Part shown: positions 42,310 through 52,126 of the stretch, in pieces | Position numbering within the stretch: position 1 is the stretch's first letter | Layout of the letters: every line of letters starts with the position of its first letter | Source of the DNA: a virus | Reading direction: 5' to 3' (one strand) | Virus record (IMG/VR): IMGVR_UViG_3300045836_000083 | Span: 1-64,000 of that record | DNA: 64,000 nt | Notes under the pieces: model-generated | What the model saw: the letters and a program-made list of their open reading frames with translations, nothing else | Database searches by the model: none | What the model was told of the DNA's origin: nothing | Translations under genes and position numbers: made by a program

Positions 42310-42744
42310 ATGGTATCAAAATATATAAACCAAGAGGAATTTAAACAAGCGATCAAGGTGGCATTTGTGAATGATACCGCCGTGTTCACCTTATATAATC
42401 CTAATACACCCGTACGAACAGTAGAAGATATAATAAAAGATATTTCTACAAGAATACATGCAGATGTAACAAATGCAGAAATTAAGGGCGTATATGATAA
42501 AAATACATTAGTAGGATACTATGTAATAGATATGCCTCATAAGACATTAGTGAGCTTTGGGTTGAATATAGGTTATAGAAAAAGGAAGTATTTGAAGAAA
42601 TTTTGGTCCTTAATACGTACGGATTTAAAAGGTATATTTCAGTGCTTTTTATGGAGCAGAAATGCACGTGCATGCAAATGGTTACAAAAAAATGGAATGA
42701 AAATAATAGCAGCAGATAATTTGCTAACACATTTAACTTTTTAA
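42310..42744 (+). CDS. GNAT-like protein, T7 gp13-like
   Basis: 144 residues. LVGYYVIDM and SFGLNIGYRKRKYL, then FLWSRNARACKWLQKNGMKI, give the strand, P-loop-like region and end helix of a GNAT acetyltransferase. In T7 the corresponding gene (gp13, internal virion protein A) has such a fold and stands just before the ejection proteins, exactly as here. Acetyl-CoA binding is unproven, as the A-loop (R/Q-x-x-G-x-G) is not intact. Confidence 0.6.
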   Translation: MVSKYINQEEFKQAIKVAFVNDTAVFTLYNPNTPVRTVEDIIKDISTRIHADVTNAEIKGVYDKNTLVGYYVIDMPHKTLVSFGLNIGYRKRKYLKKFWSLIRTDLKGIFQCFLWSRNARACKWLQKNGMKIIAADNLLTHLTF

Positions 42745-42746
42745 AG

Positions 42747-43430
42747 ATGCCTGTTACAAGTTCAGCAATCATAGGAGCAGCAAATTCTGCCAAACAAACA
42801 TTAGGAGGAGAAATTCAAGCTGCAATTGGATTTTTTGGAGGGAGGAAGGCTAAAAAGGAATTGGAAAATCTTCAAACGCCTACTTATACTCCAAGTAAAA
42901 GTATTACTGATTACTATAATGAAGCATTGAGACGATATCAGGAATCTCCATATCAAAGTAATTTGTATAAAATGCAAGCGCAAAATATTATGCGCGGCAC
43001 TCAACAAGGACTTGCAGGATTGCAAGATAGAAGAAGTGCTTTGGCAGGGGTGTCGGGATTAGTACAGGCGCAAAATGATGCTCTGTTGAAAGCTGGAGTT
43101 GCGGCTGAACAGCAGCAAAACCAACGTTTTGGACAATATGGAGCCGCATCTAATGCAATGGCTGGTGAGCAAAGGCAAGCATTTAACATAAACCAAATGT
43201 TGCCTTATCAAAAACAGTATAACATATTGTCACAAAAAGCTGCCGGATATAGTCAATTACTAAATGCTGGATTACAAAATATGTGGGGAGGGGGGCAAGC
43301 TGCTAGTACTTATGGCTCAGGTTTAGGAAGTATGAGTAGTTTAACAGGAAGTAATAATCTAAATAGTTATGGACAGGATAGATATTTACCTCCTGATACA
43401 TATAAAATTCCTTTAGCATCAATATCATAA
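42747..43430 (+). CDS. internal virion (ejection) protein candidate
   Basis: 227 residues, Ala/Gln/Gly-rich and helical (GLQDRRSALAGVSGLVQAQNDALLKAGVAAEQQ), ending in Gly/Ser/Tyr-rich low complexity. This composition and location after the GNAT gene are those of T7 gp14-like proteins that leave the virion with the DNA and form a membrane channel. Function inferred. Confidence 0.6.
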   Translation: MPVTSSAIIGAANSAKQTLGGEIQAAIGFFGGRKAKKELENLQTPTYTPSKSITDYYNEALRRYQESPYQSNLYKMQAQNIMRGTQQGLAGLQDRRSALAGVSGLVQAQNDALLKAGVAAEQQQNQRFGQYGAASNAMAGEQRQAFNINQMLPYQKQYNILSQKAAGYSQLLNAGLQNMWGGGQAASTYGSGLGSMSSLTGSNNLNSYGQDRYLPPDTYKIPLASIS

Positions 43431-43437
43431 AAATATA

Positions 43438-44904
43438 ATGGCAGTAGCTACTATAAATCCTTGGGCAGCGGGAGCTGTTGTATTTGATCAGCGTCCATTT
43501 TTACAGTTCTATGAGCAACAAATGGCTCGTAAACAAGCAAAAGATGATGCTTTAGATAATTATTTCCGTGACCTTAATAAAAATGTTACATCTGCCGGCA
43601 TGCGTTCACAAGATGTATCTAGTTTATTGAAAAAGCAACAGGATGCACAGCAGTATTATTTTCAAAATAAGGCTCAGATATTAAATCCAAAATTAGATAA
43701 TGGAGCAGCTTATTCCGAATATCAGGCACGGCATCAAGACATGCTAGGGTTAATTGATCAAAGCAAAGAAGCTGCTAAATCTATGGATGAGATAGGTAAA
43801 ATGAAGTTAAACCCTCAGATGTCATACATATTTGAAGACCCAAAATTCATGGATCAATTACGATCCCATGAATTACCAATAGGTGATCCAAATAGGAAGG
43901 GTATAACTTTAGCTTCATTAACTGTTCCAGATAAACCAGTTGATATTAAAGAATGGGATGCGTATAATAAATATTTAACAGGAGGAATACCACATGATAA
44001 AATACCTGGAGAAACAAAAAGTATAGGTAATTTCAAAACAAGCACCCCTATTTATCAGCAATACAGTCCTGAAAATCAAAAAGTAATTGCCGAGCATGCA
44101 ATGAATGCTTACGAAAGTGATAGAAGATGGCGTACAGAAGCTAACAAAACATTTCAGGATATTATGCATGATCCTATGAAATATGATCAGTATAATAAAA
44201 TGTATAAATCTATATACGGGAAAGATATTGATACTCCTAAAGAAGCATGGGCAGCAAAAGGGATTATAGATAATAATATGAAGGCGGTGGAATACAAAGA
44301 AGGAGAAGACTTTGTGGCTAAGGAAAGATTCAAAGATGCTTTAAGTAGAGCAAGCCAAGAAGAATTGATAAAATTCAGGAAAAATATTGATCCTAATGAT
44401 ATGGAATTGAATAATCAATGGATTGATCGGTATTTACAAAACAGATTGCAAACCGCAATGTCAGATGAAGCCAATTATAGAAAAGTTTATACACCACATA
44501 CAACAAAGTACGGATATGAAATAAGCATGGATCCGGTTTTGGCAAAGTCATTTTCAAGGGGAGGCAGTGAACCAGATAGACTATATGTAACAGATGATGG
44601 ACAAAAAATATGGCCTATCTTCTATAAATACGAAAAAGACCCTAAAACAAAACAAACCATTCTTGTTAAAAATGATAAAGGCGATCCAGTGATAGATGAA
44701 GATATTAGTAAACCTTTAGAAATGGATCAAGCTAAATTAGCAATGGGATATAGAGGAGAAACAAAAAAACAGTTAGGCAAGACTATGAGTTCCAAAACTA
44801 AATCGACACAACCTAAATATCCTTTGCCGGCAGGTAAACCTGCAACAGTAAAACAAAACGGATATACATATCATTGGAATAGCGAAATAGGATCGTATGA
44901 GTAG
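43438..44904 (+). CDS. internal virion (ejection) protein candidate
   Basis: 488 residues, highly charged and helical (NYFRDLNKNVTSAGMRSQDVSS, HQDMLGLIDQSKEAAKSMDEIG). It ends at 44904, overlapping the 1861-residue gene by 8 bases. It corresponds in place to T7 gp15. No catalytic motif seen. Confidence 0.6.
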   Translation: MAVATINPWAAGAVVFDQRPFLQFYEQQMARKQAKDDALDNYFRDLNKNVTSAGMRSQDVSSLLKKQQDAQQYYFQNKAQILNPKLDNGAAYSEYQARHQDMLGLIDQSKEAAKSMDEIGKMKLNPQMSYIFEDPKFMDQLRSHELPIGDPNRKGITLASLTVPDKPVDIKEWDAYNKYLTGGIPHDKIPGETKSIGNFKTSTPIYQQYSPENQKVIAEHAMNAYESDRRWRTEANKTFQDIMHDPMKYDQYNKMYKSIYGKDIDTPKEAWAAKGIIDNNMKAVEYKEGEDFVAKERFKDALSRASQEELIKFRKNIDPNDMELNNQWIDRYLQNRLQTAMSDEANYRKVYTPHTTKYGYEISMDPVLAKSFSRGGSEPDRLYVTDDGQKIWPIFYKYEKDPKTKQTILVKNDKGDPVIDEDISKPLEMDQAKLAMGYRGETKKQLGKTMSSKTKSTQPKYPLPAGKPATVKQNGYTYHWNSEIGSYE

Positions 44905-47900
44905 TAAAACATTTCCATCTAGTGGCACAAAGCCAAAATTTAACCCAGATGCAGATTATGAAGCTGTAGCAGATGCTCCTACGCCGAAAAGTAATAAACC
45001 CGCTTTTAATCCAAATGCTCATTTTGAACCAGTTCATGAAGAAAGAACAGAGCCGGTTGCACAACCGGCTTTTCATGTTGAATTATCAACCCCTACATTT
45101 AAATCAGCACCTGCACAAACAGGGCCTAATACCTTTCAATATAATGCACCCGCAGAAGCAGGCGACATTATTAAACTAGGAGGTAAAGCTAGAGTAGCAC
45201 AAGAAAATCTACATAAAGAATTATCTACCAATAAACAAGCATTAGGCAGAGTTATAGTTAATGATAGGATAAAGCAACAAGAAAAAAATAGACAAGCGGG
45301 CATAGTCGGCCCACAATTAACTGATCCATTATTTATAACTGATGACGATTTAAATAAGGTAAATACCGAAGCTACAACTAATAGAGATAGAGCTAACCAA
45401 GTACTTAGTGCTGCCATGCAAATAAATCCTGAAAAAGCTCAGGAAATACAAAAGAATGCTTACATGGTGGATGCCTTTAATAATGCTGCTCAGGATGTGA
45501 ACGGAAATGAAAGGGTTAATAAAATAGAAGAAAACGCAAAGGCTATTAGCAAAGGAGAATTGAATTATGACCATCACAACCAAATATTAAGTAAGCCGGA
45601 AGGATTCTTTGGAAGTTTAGTTTCTGCAAGAAATGAATTGAATAGATTATCTGATGCCTACGATTATACCAAAAAAATGGAAGATGGAGGAAATGAAGCA
45701 GGTATAATAATGGAATTGAATAATAGAATAAAACGTGATCCAGATGAACCTGTTAAAATGCCAACAGGGTTATTGGGACATTTAGGCGCTAATATTGGAG
45801 GAATGCCCATTAAGGGATTAGCCGCCGGTACTGTAGCAGGTATTGGTACCTCACTGTTAGGTAATCCAGAAGCATCCGAAGCTGCGTTTAATATGGCAAG
45901 TGCAGGGGTAAATGCTAATGATATGTACAAAATAGGATATCAAAATGCATTAGAGCAAAACTATGCCCTATTAAAACGGGATCATCCAGATATGCCAGAT
46001 TATACCGCTTTTAAACAAGCTCAGGATTTAGCAGGTAAACAAGCGGTGGTTGATGCTGCATCGGCAGCAGCAATGCAATATTTAGGAGGCAAAGCCGGTT
46101 TTGGGGCAAGTAAACAATTGGCAAAGGGAATATCGAGTGGCTTATCACAAGTAAAAGATGAATTGGGTAAAAAAGCATTTGAATCATTAGGGGTAGGTGC
46201 TATAGGGGCTGGCGGCCAAACTATAAAAAATCTGATGGCTCAAAATGCAGGATTGAATGTACCCACATCCGAAGGCGCAATGGATCAATTTACTACAGGA
46301 TTATTAATGACAGGTGCAATGTCAATGTTAGGATTAGGTAAAGATATTTTGAAACCATTCACAAAAGCCAAATTAGCAAGTGGTATAGCTAAATTACCTG
46401 ATAATGTAGTTGAACAAGGATTAAATAAAGTAGAGCAAGCAGGTCATTTAACACCAGAACAGTTACAGAATGTAAAAGATATAATTAGCGAACAAAAAGC
46501 ATTAGAAAATTCAATACCAGAAACGCTGCCGGAAAGCGATAGACAAAAAATAGGTGACAAGATAAAGGAGCGTTCACAACTAAAACAGCAATTAGAACAA
46601 GTAGATGAAGCGTATCATCCTGAATTAAAAGATAAAATAAAAAAACTAAATGAAGATATATTAAGCATATCGAAAGGTTCAGAACGAGGTGAATTGCAAC
46701 AGTTAGTTCATGGCGAAATTAACAAAGGGAATGTGCAAGGATATTTAACCGATATCCTACGAAATGCCAACGAAAAGGAATTAGAGCAATATATGAAGGA
46801 AATTTCCGAGCAAGCACATGATCCAGCATCCGAAGAAAATACAATTAAAACCTTCGGAGAAAAAATAGTTAATAAGGCTAAAGAATTATATCCGAAAAAA
46901 GAATCAGCCGTTTCAGTAATACAACCTGGGGAAATAAAACAACCTGAAACTATTACAATTGCACCACGCGAAAGGCCATCAGATATAAAATCTACTGAAA
47001 ATGTATCAGTAATAATGCCTAATGAGGCAGGAGCCGGTAAGGTAGTTCCCGACAATATTGGTCATGTGGAAGTTAGCGAACATGGGGAAGATACCAAAAC
47101 GGAAGCTGGTCAAGAAAATGGTACTCAACCTTCCAAACTTTCCGAAGATGGAATTAAGGAAGCTAAAGAACTGGGCAATTATTTAGCAGAAAATAATAAA
47201 ACAAAAATAATTACCAGTGAAGTTCAGCGGGCGCAAGAAACGGCCCATACTGCTGCTGCGGAAGTCAAAAATGCAACTGGTAAAGAAATACCAGTAGAAA
47301 CTAACCCTTTGTTAAATACATGGAATATTGGTGAATATGACGGTAAGCCAGAAGGATCATTCAATGAAAAAGAATGGATAGATAAACCCAATGAAGCCCC
47401 AAAAGGCGGGGAAAGTTTTAATGACTTTAAAGGTCGTATGGAGCAAGCATATCAATATGTAAAATCATTACCAGAAGATAATCACGTCGTTTCTCATTCA
47501 AAAGTAATGAGAGCATTAGAAGCCTTAAAACAAACAGATGGTAAATGGACAGACGAAACAACAAAGGAATTTTTAAACAATAAAGAATTACCCAATGCCG
47601 TTCCAATCCAAAGCACAAATGGCCTGGATGTTCGCCAACAAACCGGCAATGGCGAAACGATGGGCGAAGGAAACACCCAACCCGAAATCATTACCGGAAC
47701 ACAAGGAGGAAGCACCGAAGAAAAAAGTAATGATCAAGGTGAGGAAAACAAAATAGAAAATCTTACCATTGATGATGCATACGGATTACCATTTATTGAT
47801 GAACCGGGAGATAAAAGAACAGGGGTTAAAAATAAAATTTCTGACCAAATAAGATTTGAGAGAAAACTACCGGAAGTGCCAATTATAAAAATGGGCTCGG

Positions 47901-50482
47901 ATGTAGAAAAATTACAATTAGGGAAGGAGTTAGTAGATAGTGGTAAAATAAATCCATTAGATATTGTAAATAGAGTATTGAATGCGCCAGAAGGGGAACA
48001 TGGAGTACAACCGAATGAAGTATTAGCATTACAATATTATATGCATCAATTAAATAAACATGAGACTAATTTAAGGGAACAAAAAGCTAGGGCGGAAACT
48101 CCCATAGAAGAAGCTGAAATAAATGGGCAATTGCAACAATTGTCTGATGAAATAGACGCTGCTACTAGAGCAAATAAAATAAGTGGGAATGCATGGCATT
48201 ACGTGGGAGATTTTAGACAAATAGAGGTAGATACTGGTTATAATCCTCACAGAGACGTAGATTTAATTAGAGACGCGTATGGAGGAGAAATTCCTTCGGA
48301 AGTAAAAGCTCGGTTGGATAAAGTATTGAAAGAAAGAGATGACGCATTAAATAAATTAGCTAAACTTCAAATAGAACAGACTAAGCAAGCCGCGGATGAA
48401 ACTATAAAAAAGGAAAGTCCGCCAAAGAATCCTAAAAAATCAGCTACTGACTTTAAGAATGAACGTACAGAAATAAAAAAATCCATTTCAGATAAATTAA
48501 AGAAAGGAAGAACAGGTGAAAGTGGGTTGACTGCCGTTCCATTACCATTTGCAAAAGAACTTATTTCGATAACGCCTGAAATATTCCAGTTAATAAAAAG
48601 CTATGCAGAAGAAGGGGTGCAGAAAACAGAGGAAATAATTAACCGTTTACACGAAGTATTAAAAGATGAATTGGATGGTATTCAAAAATCAGATATTGTT
48701 AACTTATTGGCTGGTAAGTATAAGGCACAAGGTGAAGAAGTTGACCCGATAGCACAACGAATAAGAGATTATAGAACGGAAGCTAATATTTGGACTAAAA
48801 TTGCTGCCGCGCTTAAAATGGAGGAAGATACGCCTAAGAAAAAAGAGGAAAAGAATAAAAAATTACAGGATTTACGAGATCGGTTAAATGACATACGGAA
48901 GCGCAATAAGGAAGCAGTTAAAGAAATACAATCCATTCTGACACCGGAAATGGCTAAAAAAGAATTAACGGATGCCGAAAAGGAACTAAATAGGTTAGAA
49001 AAGTTAAGAAAGTCAACAGAAACCAAATTTGCTAATAAAAAATATCTACAACCAGAAACTAAAAAAAGTACAGCTCTTAATACTGCTATAGTAAAAGAAA
49101 AACAACGTATAGCGAATGCCCAATATAATATTAGAGTAGAAAAAAGAAAGGCATTTGAATCTCAAAAGAACTTTTACCAAAAAGCATTAATGTGGACAGG
49201 CAGAGCTATAAGACTTTCTATATTGTCAGGGTATAATGTATTAGGTAAATTGGCTGCTGCTGCTACTATAGGTGGTGCAGGAAAGCGTATTCCAGAACAA
49301 GCAATCGGATTTATTTATGGTCAAGCATTCAGAGGAATAGCCGAGAAAGCGCCAATTGAAGGATTTACAAATGCAAAGGCAGAAGCTAAATTTTATAAAG
49401 AGTTCTTTAATCCAAAAACCTTTGCAAAAAATGCATGGCAAATATTAAAAACTGGAGAATCACCACTAAGCAAACAATTTTCAAGTGGACAATATGAACA
49501 TATTCCCGGCTTATATTTGCCTACTGATTTGCACCAGATTATTAAAGACCCATTGAAACGTGCTACTTATGAAGCATCATTGAAAAATGCTATGGTGTGG
49601 GCTGAAAGACAAGGGTTAGATATTAACGATGACTTGGTAATGCAGTCATTGCAAACAGCGGCTTACAAACGGGCCCAGTATGAAATATTCCAAGAATCAA
49701 ACGTTTTGTCGCGCAAATTTGGTGAATGGAAAAGCAATATGGAGAAAAAGGGTAATTGGGGAGCGACAGGTAAATTTTTGGCTGATTTCATGGTGCCGGT
49801 AAGTACAGTGCCTACTAATATTGCCCGGCGTGTTGTAACTACCTCACCATTAGGACTAATACGCGGGGGAGTTAAAGTTGTTGAAGCCTACAGAAAAGGA
49901 ATAGAAAATCTCACCCCAGAAGAGGCCGATTCAGTAATGAAGCAGCTAAAACAGGGTACATTGGGTACGGCTTTATGGTTAATAGGTTGGTATGGTGCTT
50001 CTTATTTTGGTGGTTTATATAGTAAATTCAACCCAAATAAAAGCCGTGATCAGGGCGAATTAAAATCGGATGAAATGTCGGTAGGAGGGAAAATGATTCC
50101 AAAGCCAATACAACACGCGTTACCATTAGAAGTGATTCAATTTGCGGCAACAGCCCGACACGTTTATGATCATTATAGTGATAAAGGTGCATCCACAGCG
50201 GAAACAATTGAGAAAGCAGGCTTAGCAAGCATAGGGGGATTAACTGAACAAATTCCAATCCTTGAATCAGCAGTGCACGCTATTGGCGCAACTACCGATC
50301 CGTACGAAGCTAAAAAACTAGAAGATGACGCAAAACGTAGGTTTGAACCACAAATTTTGAAAGAAACAGGAATAATAGGAAAAGAATCTGGTGGTAGCGG
50401 AGGTGGTGCCGGCGCTACCGGAACAGTAAGCAAACCAACTAGAGAACATAGACCTACAAGAACACATAAAACTCATAGATAA
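44897..50482 (+). CDS. 1861-residue internal virion (ejection) protein with histidine-phosphatase-like domain
   Basis: The largest protein in the window, in the position of T7 gp16. Order: two N-terminal repeats around FNPDADYEAV / FNPNAHFEPV; a Gly/Ala-rich membrane-like helical region (about 290-480); charged coiled coils; a histidine-phosphatase-like domain (about 720-880) with EHG (E728-H729-G730), QRAQETA (R778), EYDGKPEG, GGESFNDFKGRM and VVSHS (H867); long helical sections; and a C-terminal region (about 1500-1800; PKPIQHALPLEVIQFAATARH) resembling large polyvalent protein-associated (LPD38-like) domains. It is probably injected with the DNA. The catalytic RHG arginine is Glu here, so activity is doubtful. 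Confidence 0.75.
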   Translation: MSSKTFPSSGTKPKFNPDADYEAVADAPTPKSNKPAFNPNAHFEPVHEERTEPVAQPAFHVELSTPTFKSAPAQTGPNTFQYNAPAEAGDIIKLGGKARVAQENLHKELSTNKQALGRVIVNDRIKQQEKNRQAGIVGPQLTDPLFITDDDLNKVNTEATTNRDRANQVLSAAMQINPEKAQEIQKNAYMVDAFNNAAQDVNGNERVNKIEENAKAISKGELNYDHHNQILSKPEGFFGSLVSARNELNRLSDAYDYTKKMEDGGNEAGIIMELNNRIKRDPDEPVKMPTGLLGHLGANIGGMPIKGLAAGTVAGIGTSLLGNPEASEAAFNMASAGVNANDMYKIGYQNALEQNYALLKRDHPDMPDYTAFKQAQDLAGKQAVVDAASAAAMQYLGGKAGFGASKQLAKGISSGLSQVKDELGKKAFESLGVGAIGAGGQTIKNLMAQNAGLNVPTSEGAMDQFTTGLLMTGAMSMLGLGKDILKPFTKAKLASGIAKLPDNVVEQGLNKVEQAGHLTPEQLQNVKDIISEQKALENSIPETLPESDRQKIGDKIKERSQLKQQLEQVDEAYHPELKDKIKKLNEDILSISKGSERGELQQLVHGEINKGNVQGYLTDILRNANEKELEQYMKEISEQAHDPASEENTIKTFGEKIVNKAKELYPKKESAVSVIQPGEIKQPETITIAPRERPSDIKSTENVSVIMPNEAGAGKVVPDNIGHVEVSEHGEDTKTEAGQENGTQPSKLSEDGIKEAKELGNYLAENNKTKIITSEVQRAQETAHTAAAEVKNATGKEIPVETNPLLNTWNIGEYDGKPEGSFNEKEWIDKPNEAPKGGESFNDFKGRMEQAYQYVKSLPEDNHVVSHSKVMRALEALKQTDGKWTDETTKEFLNNKELPNAVPIQSTNGLDVRQQTGNGETMGEGNTQPEIITGTQGGSTEEKSNDQGEENKIENLTIDDAYGLPFIDEPGDKRTGVKNKISDQIRFERKLPEVPIIKMGSDVEKLQLGKELVDSGKINPLDIVNRVLNAPEGEHGVQPNEVLALQYYMHQLNKHETNLREQKARAETPIEEAEINGQLQQLSDEIDAATRANKISGNAWHYVGDFRQIEVDTGYNPHRDVDLIRDAYGGEIPSEVKARLDKVLKERDDALNKLAKLQIEQTKQAADETIKKESPPKNPKKSATDFKNERTEIKKSISDKLKKGRTGESGLTAVPLPFAKELISITPEIFQLIKSYAEEGVQKTEEIINRLHEVLKDELDGIQKSDIVNLLAGKYKAQGEEVDPIAQRIRDYRTEANIWTKIAAALKMEEDTPKKKEEKNKKLQDLRDRLNDIRKRNKEAVKEIQSILTPEMAKKELTDAEKELNRLEKLRKSTETKFANKKYLQPETKKSTALNTAIVKEKQRIANAQYNIRVEKRKAFESQKNFYQKALMWTGRAIRLSILSGYNVLGKLAAAATIGGAGKRIPEQAIGFIYGQAFRGIAEKAPIEGFTNAKAEAKFYKEFFNPKTFAKNAWQILKTGESPLSKQFSSGQYEHIPGLYLPTDLHQIIKDPLKRATYEASLKNAMVWAERQGLDINDDLVMQSLQTAAYKRAQYEIFQESNVLSRKFGEWKSNMEKKGNWGATGKFLADFMVPVSTVPTNIARRVVTTSPLGLIRGGVKVVEAYRKGIENLTPEEADSVMKQLKQGTLGTALWLIGWYGASYFGGLYSKFNPNKSRDQGELKSDEMSVGGKMIPKPIQHALPLEVIQFAATARHVYDHYSDKGASTAETIEKAGLASIGGLTEQIPILESAVHAIGATTDPYEAKKLEDDAKRRFEPQILKETGIIGKESGGSGGGAGATGTVSKPTREHRPTRTHKTHR

Positions 50483-50991
50483 TGGCTAAAAAGATAATGA
50501 TAAAAGTAGCTCCTCCATCGGGTGACCCAAAAAATCCTACTGTTGATCAGGGACCAGTTATTTTAAGCCCTGGTAAAACACCAATAGATCAAAACTTTGA
50601 TTTAAGGGACAGGATTTATGAATTAATTGGAAGCCAAAACAATCTAAAACCCGGCGATCAGGCGGCCATTTATGCTAATTTAACTCGAATGCTGGGAAAG
50701 GATAGGGCAACAAAAGTAATGGATCATACGTATCTGTTCAATGCTAAACCAGAATACCAAAAATTGCCAATTGAGGAAAGAATTAAGCATTTTTACGATA
50801 TTGGCTCCAATGATCCAGATGTACAAGACATAATGACTAAAACTAAGGTATTAGGCTATGGAACAGGGCAGGGATTCCGAACTTCACAAAGCCAAATAAA
50901 TCAAGCATTGGCTGGCCGCATCCCCATTACCGAAACAACCGATATAACGCCTGACGTTCAGAAAAAAATAATGCTTAAAGTAACCAAATAG
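50482..50991 (+). CDS. virion-region hypothetical protein
   Basis: 169 residues, hydrophilic, helical centre (PIEERIKHFYDIGSND) and basic ends (KKIMIKVAPPSG ... DVQKKIMLKVTK, the two ends sharing KKIM-K-V). It starts on the last base of the giant gene and precedes a terminator. Function unknown; possibly a processing-related virion protein. Confidence 0.6.
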   Translation: MAKKIMIKVAPPSGDPKNPTVDQGPVILSPGKTPIDQNFDLRDRIYELIGSQNNLKPGDQAAIYANLTRMLGKDRATKVMDHTYLFNAKPEYQKLPIEERIKHFYDIGSNDPDVQDIMTKTKVLGYGTGQGFRTSQSQINQALAGRIPITETTDITPDVQKKIMLKVTK

Positions 50992-51013
50992 CACTTTAAA
51001 ATGTGCTATTTTT
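50986..51013 (+). terminator. hairpin terminator after the ejection-protein genes
   Basis: AAATAGCAC (50986-50994) pairs perfectly with GTGCTATTT (51003-51011) around TTTAAAAT, followed by TTATTATATTATTTTG. It separates the ejection-protein unit from the tail-spike unit. Confidence 0.75.
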
Positions 51014-51044
51014 ATTATATTATTTTGTTAAAGCCTGATTTTGT

Positions 51045-51554
51045 ATGGCATTCAATGGAGCCTTTACAATCACTAGCGTTATTACGCCGGGGTCATTTAT
51101 TTTAAATGATACCACTACTGGTTCAGATTCTAATCTGACTGATAGGAAAATTTCTTTATATCAAGCTGATGGAACTTTATTAGGTGGAGTACCAATTGAT
51201 TTCCCTTACACTATGGGCAATTCAATTACTTTAAATGTATTGAATATTGATTATTGCCTTCTTATTGCAGTTCAATGGATAAGTTCATCACCATTACCGC
51301 CTCCTTCATCTTACTCAGCATCAGGACTATATAATTTCCTCGGTAACTCTTATTACTTTCTAAACAATTTAATAGGGGCCATTCAATCCAATCCTAATAT
51401 TTTAAATGATGTAGGGTTTGATACCAATCTGAGTAAGTTACAAACAGATATAGATTGTAGTAGTCAAGCATCTTCTACTGGACAACAGGCAAGTGCGCAA
51501 GCAGCCTTATCAAGAATACAATCATTGATTGTTAATCAAAACTATTTTTTCTAA
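51045..51554 (+). CDS. tail-region protein, possibly spike adaptor
   Basis: 169 residues. Strand-rich, Ser/Pro-rich, with conserved-looking ends (FNGAFTITSVITPGSFILNDTTTGSDSNLTDRKISLYQADG). Proteins beginning in this style commonly precede tail spikes in Bacteroidota phages. Probably links the spike to the tail. Overlaps the next start by 1 base. Confidence 0.55.
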   Translation: MAFNGAFTITSVITPGSFILNDTTTGSDSNLTDRKISLYQADGTLLGGVPIDFPYTMGNSITLNVLNIDYCLLIAVQWISSSPLPPPSSYSASGLYNFLGNSYYFLNNLIGAIQSNPNILNDVGFDTNLSKLQTDIDCSSQASSTGQQASAQAALSRIQSLIVNQNYFF

Positions 51555-52126
51555 TGTCAGTAGACGTTGCCTCATATATTCAAATAGCAAAGATTTGCCA
51601 ATACTTAGCCGCAGATAAAGAATCAACTCAAAATTTATTATTTGGTGGTTATATACGGCCAAATCTTAGTAGGCTATTATATATTGTAAGAAATGGGGTT
51701 CAATGGTTGTATACTGTTAATCCCGCAGACCCAACTCTTGATGGGAAGGCCATTTATATGTATTCTTTATGTCAGCCATTTGTCGGGCAAGCGTTGCAAA
51801 TAATAGGTAGTGGTGGTAGTGGTACAATAATAAATCCAGCAACGGGTGTAATTTCAACTATTCTTTCTAAGAATATTGAATTTAAGGTAGGCGACCCAGG
51901 GTCGCCCATGAATAATGGAGATACATCTTTAACACTAAATTATTCCTTTATCCTAAATTCAAGTATAATAATATCAGTAGATGGAGTTGACATGCCTATT
52001 GGGGTGACAGATAGAATTTCATTTACTCCTTTTTATAGTTCATTAAGCAGTAGCATATCATTTAACAATCCAGTTTCTACAGGTCAGTTATATAACATCA
52101 AATTCTTACAGTATATAAGTGTATAA
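51554..52126 (+). CDS. tail-region protein
   Basis: 190 residues, strand-rich with a helix-rich start (VASYIQIAKICQYLAADKESTQNLLF). Immediately precedes the spike, ending at 52126 with the spike ATG at 52127. A partner or adaptor of the spike is likely. No family named. Confidence 0.55.
   Translation: MSVDVASYIQIAKICQYLAADKESTQNLLFGGYIRPNLSRLLYIVRNGVQWLYTVNPADPTLDGKAIYMYSLCQPFVGQALQIIGSGGSGTIINPATGVISTILSKNIEFKVGDPGSPMNNGDTSLTLNYSFILNSSIIISVDGVDMPIGVTDRISFTPFYSSLSSSISFNNPVSTGQLYNIKFLQYISV

Noticed and set aside
42482-42793. Antisense frames opposite virion genes (for example here, 45136-45417, 54226-54609)
   Set aside because: They mirror strongly coding forward genes, have no operon context and show no protein family character.
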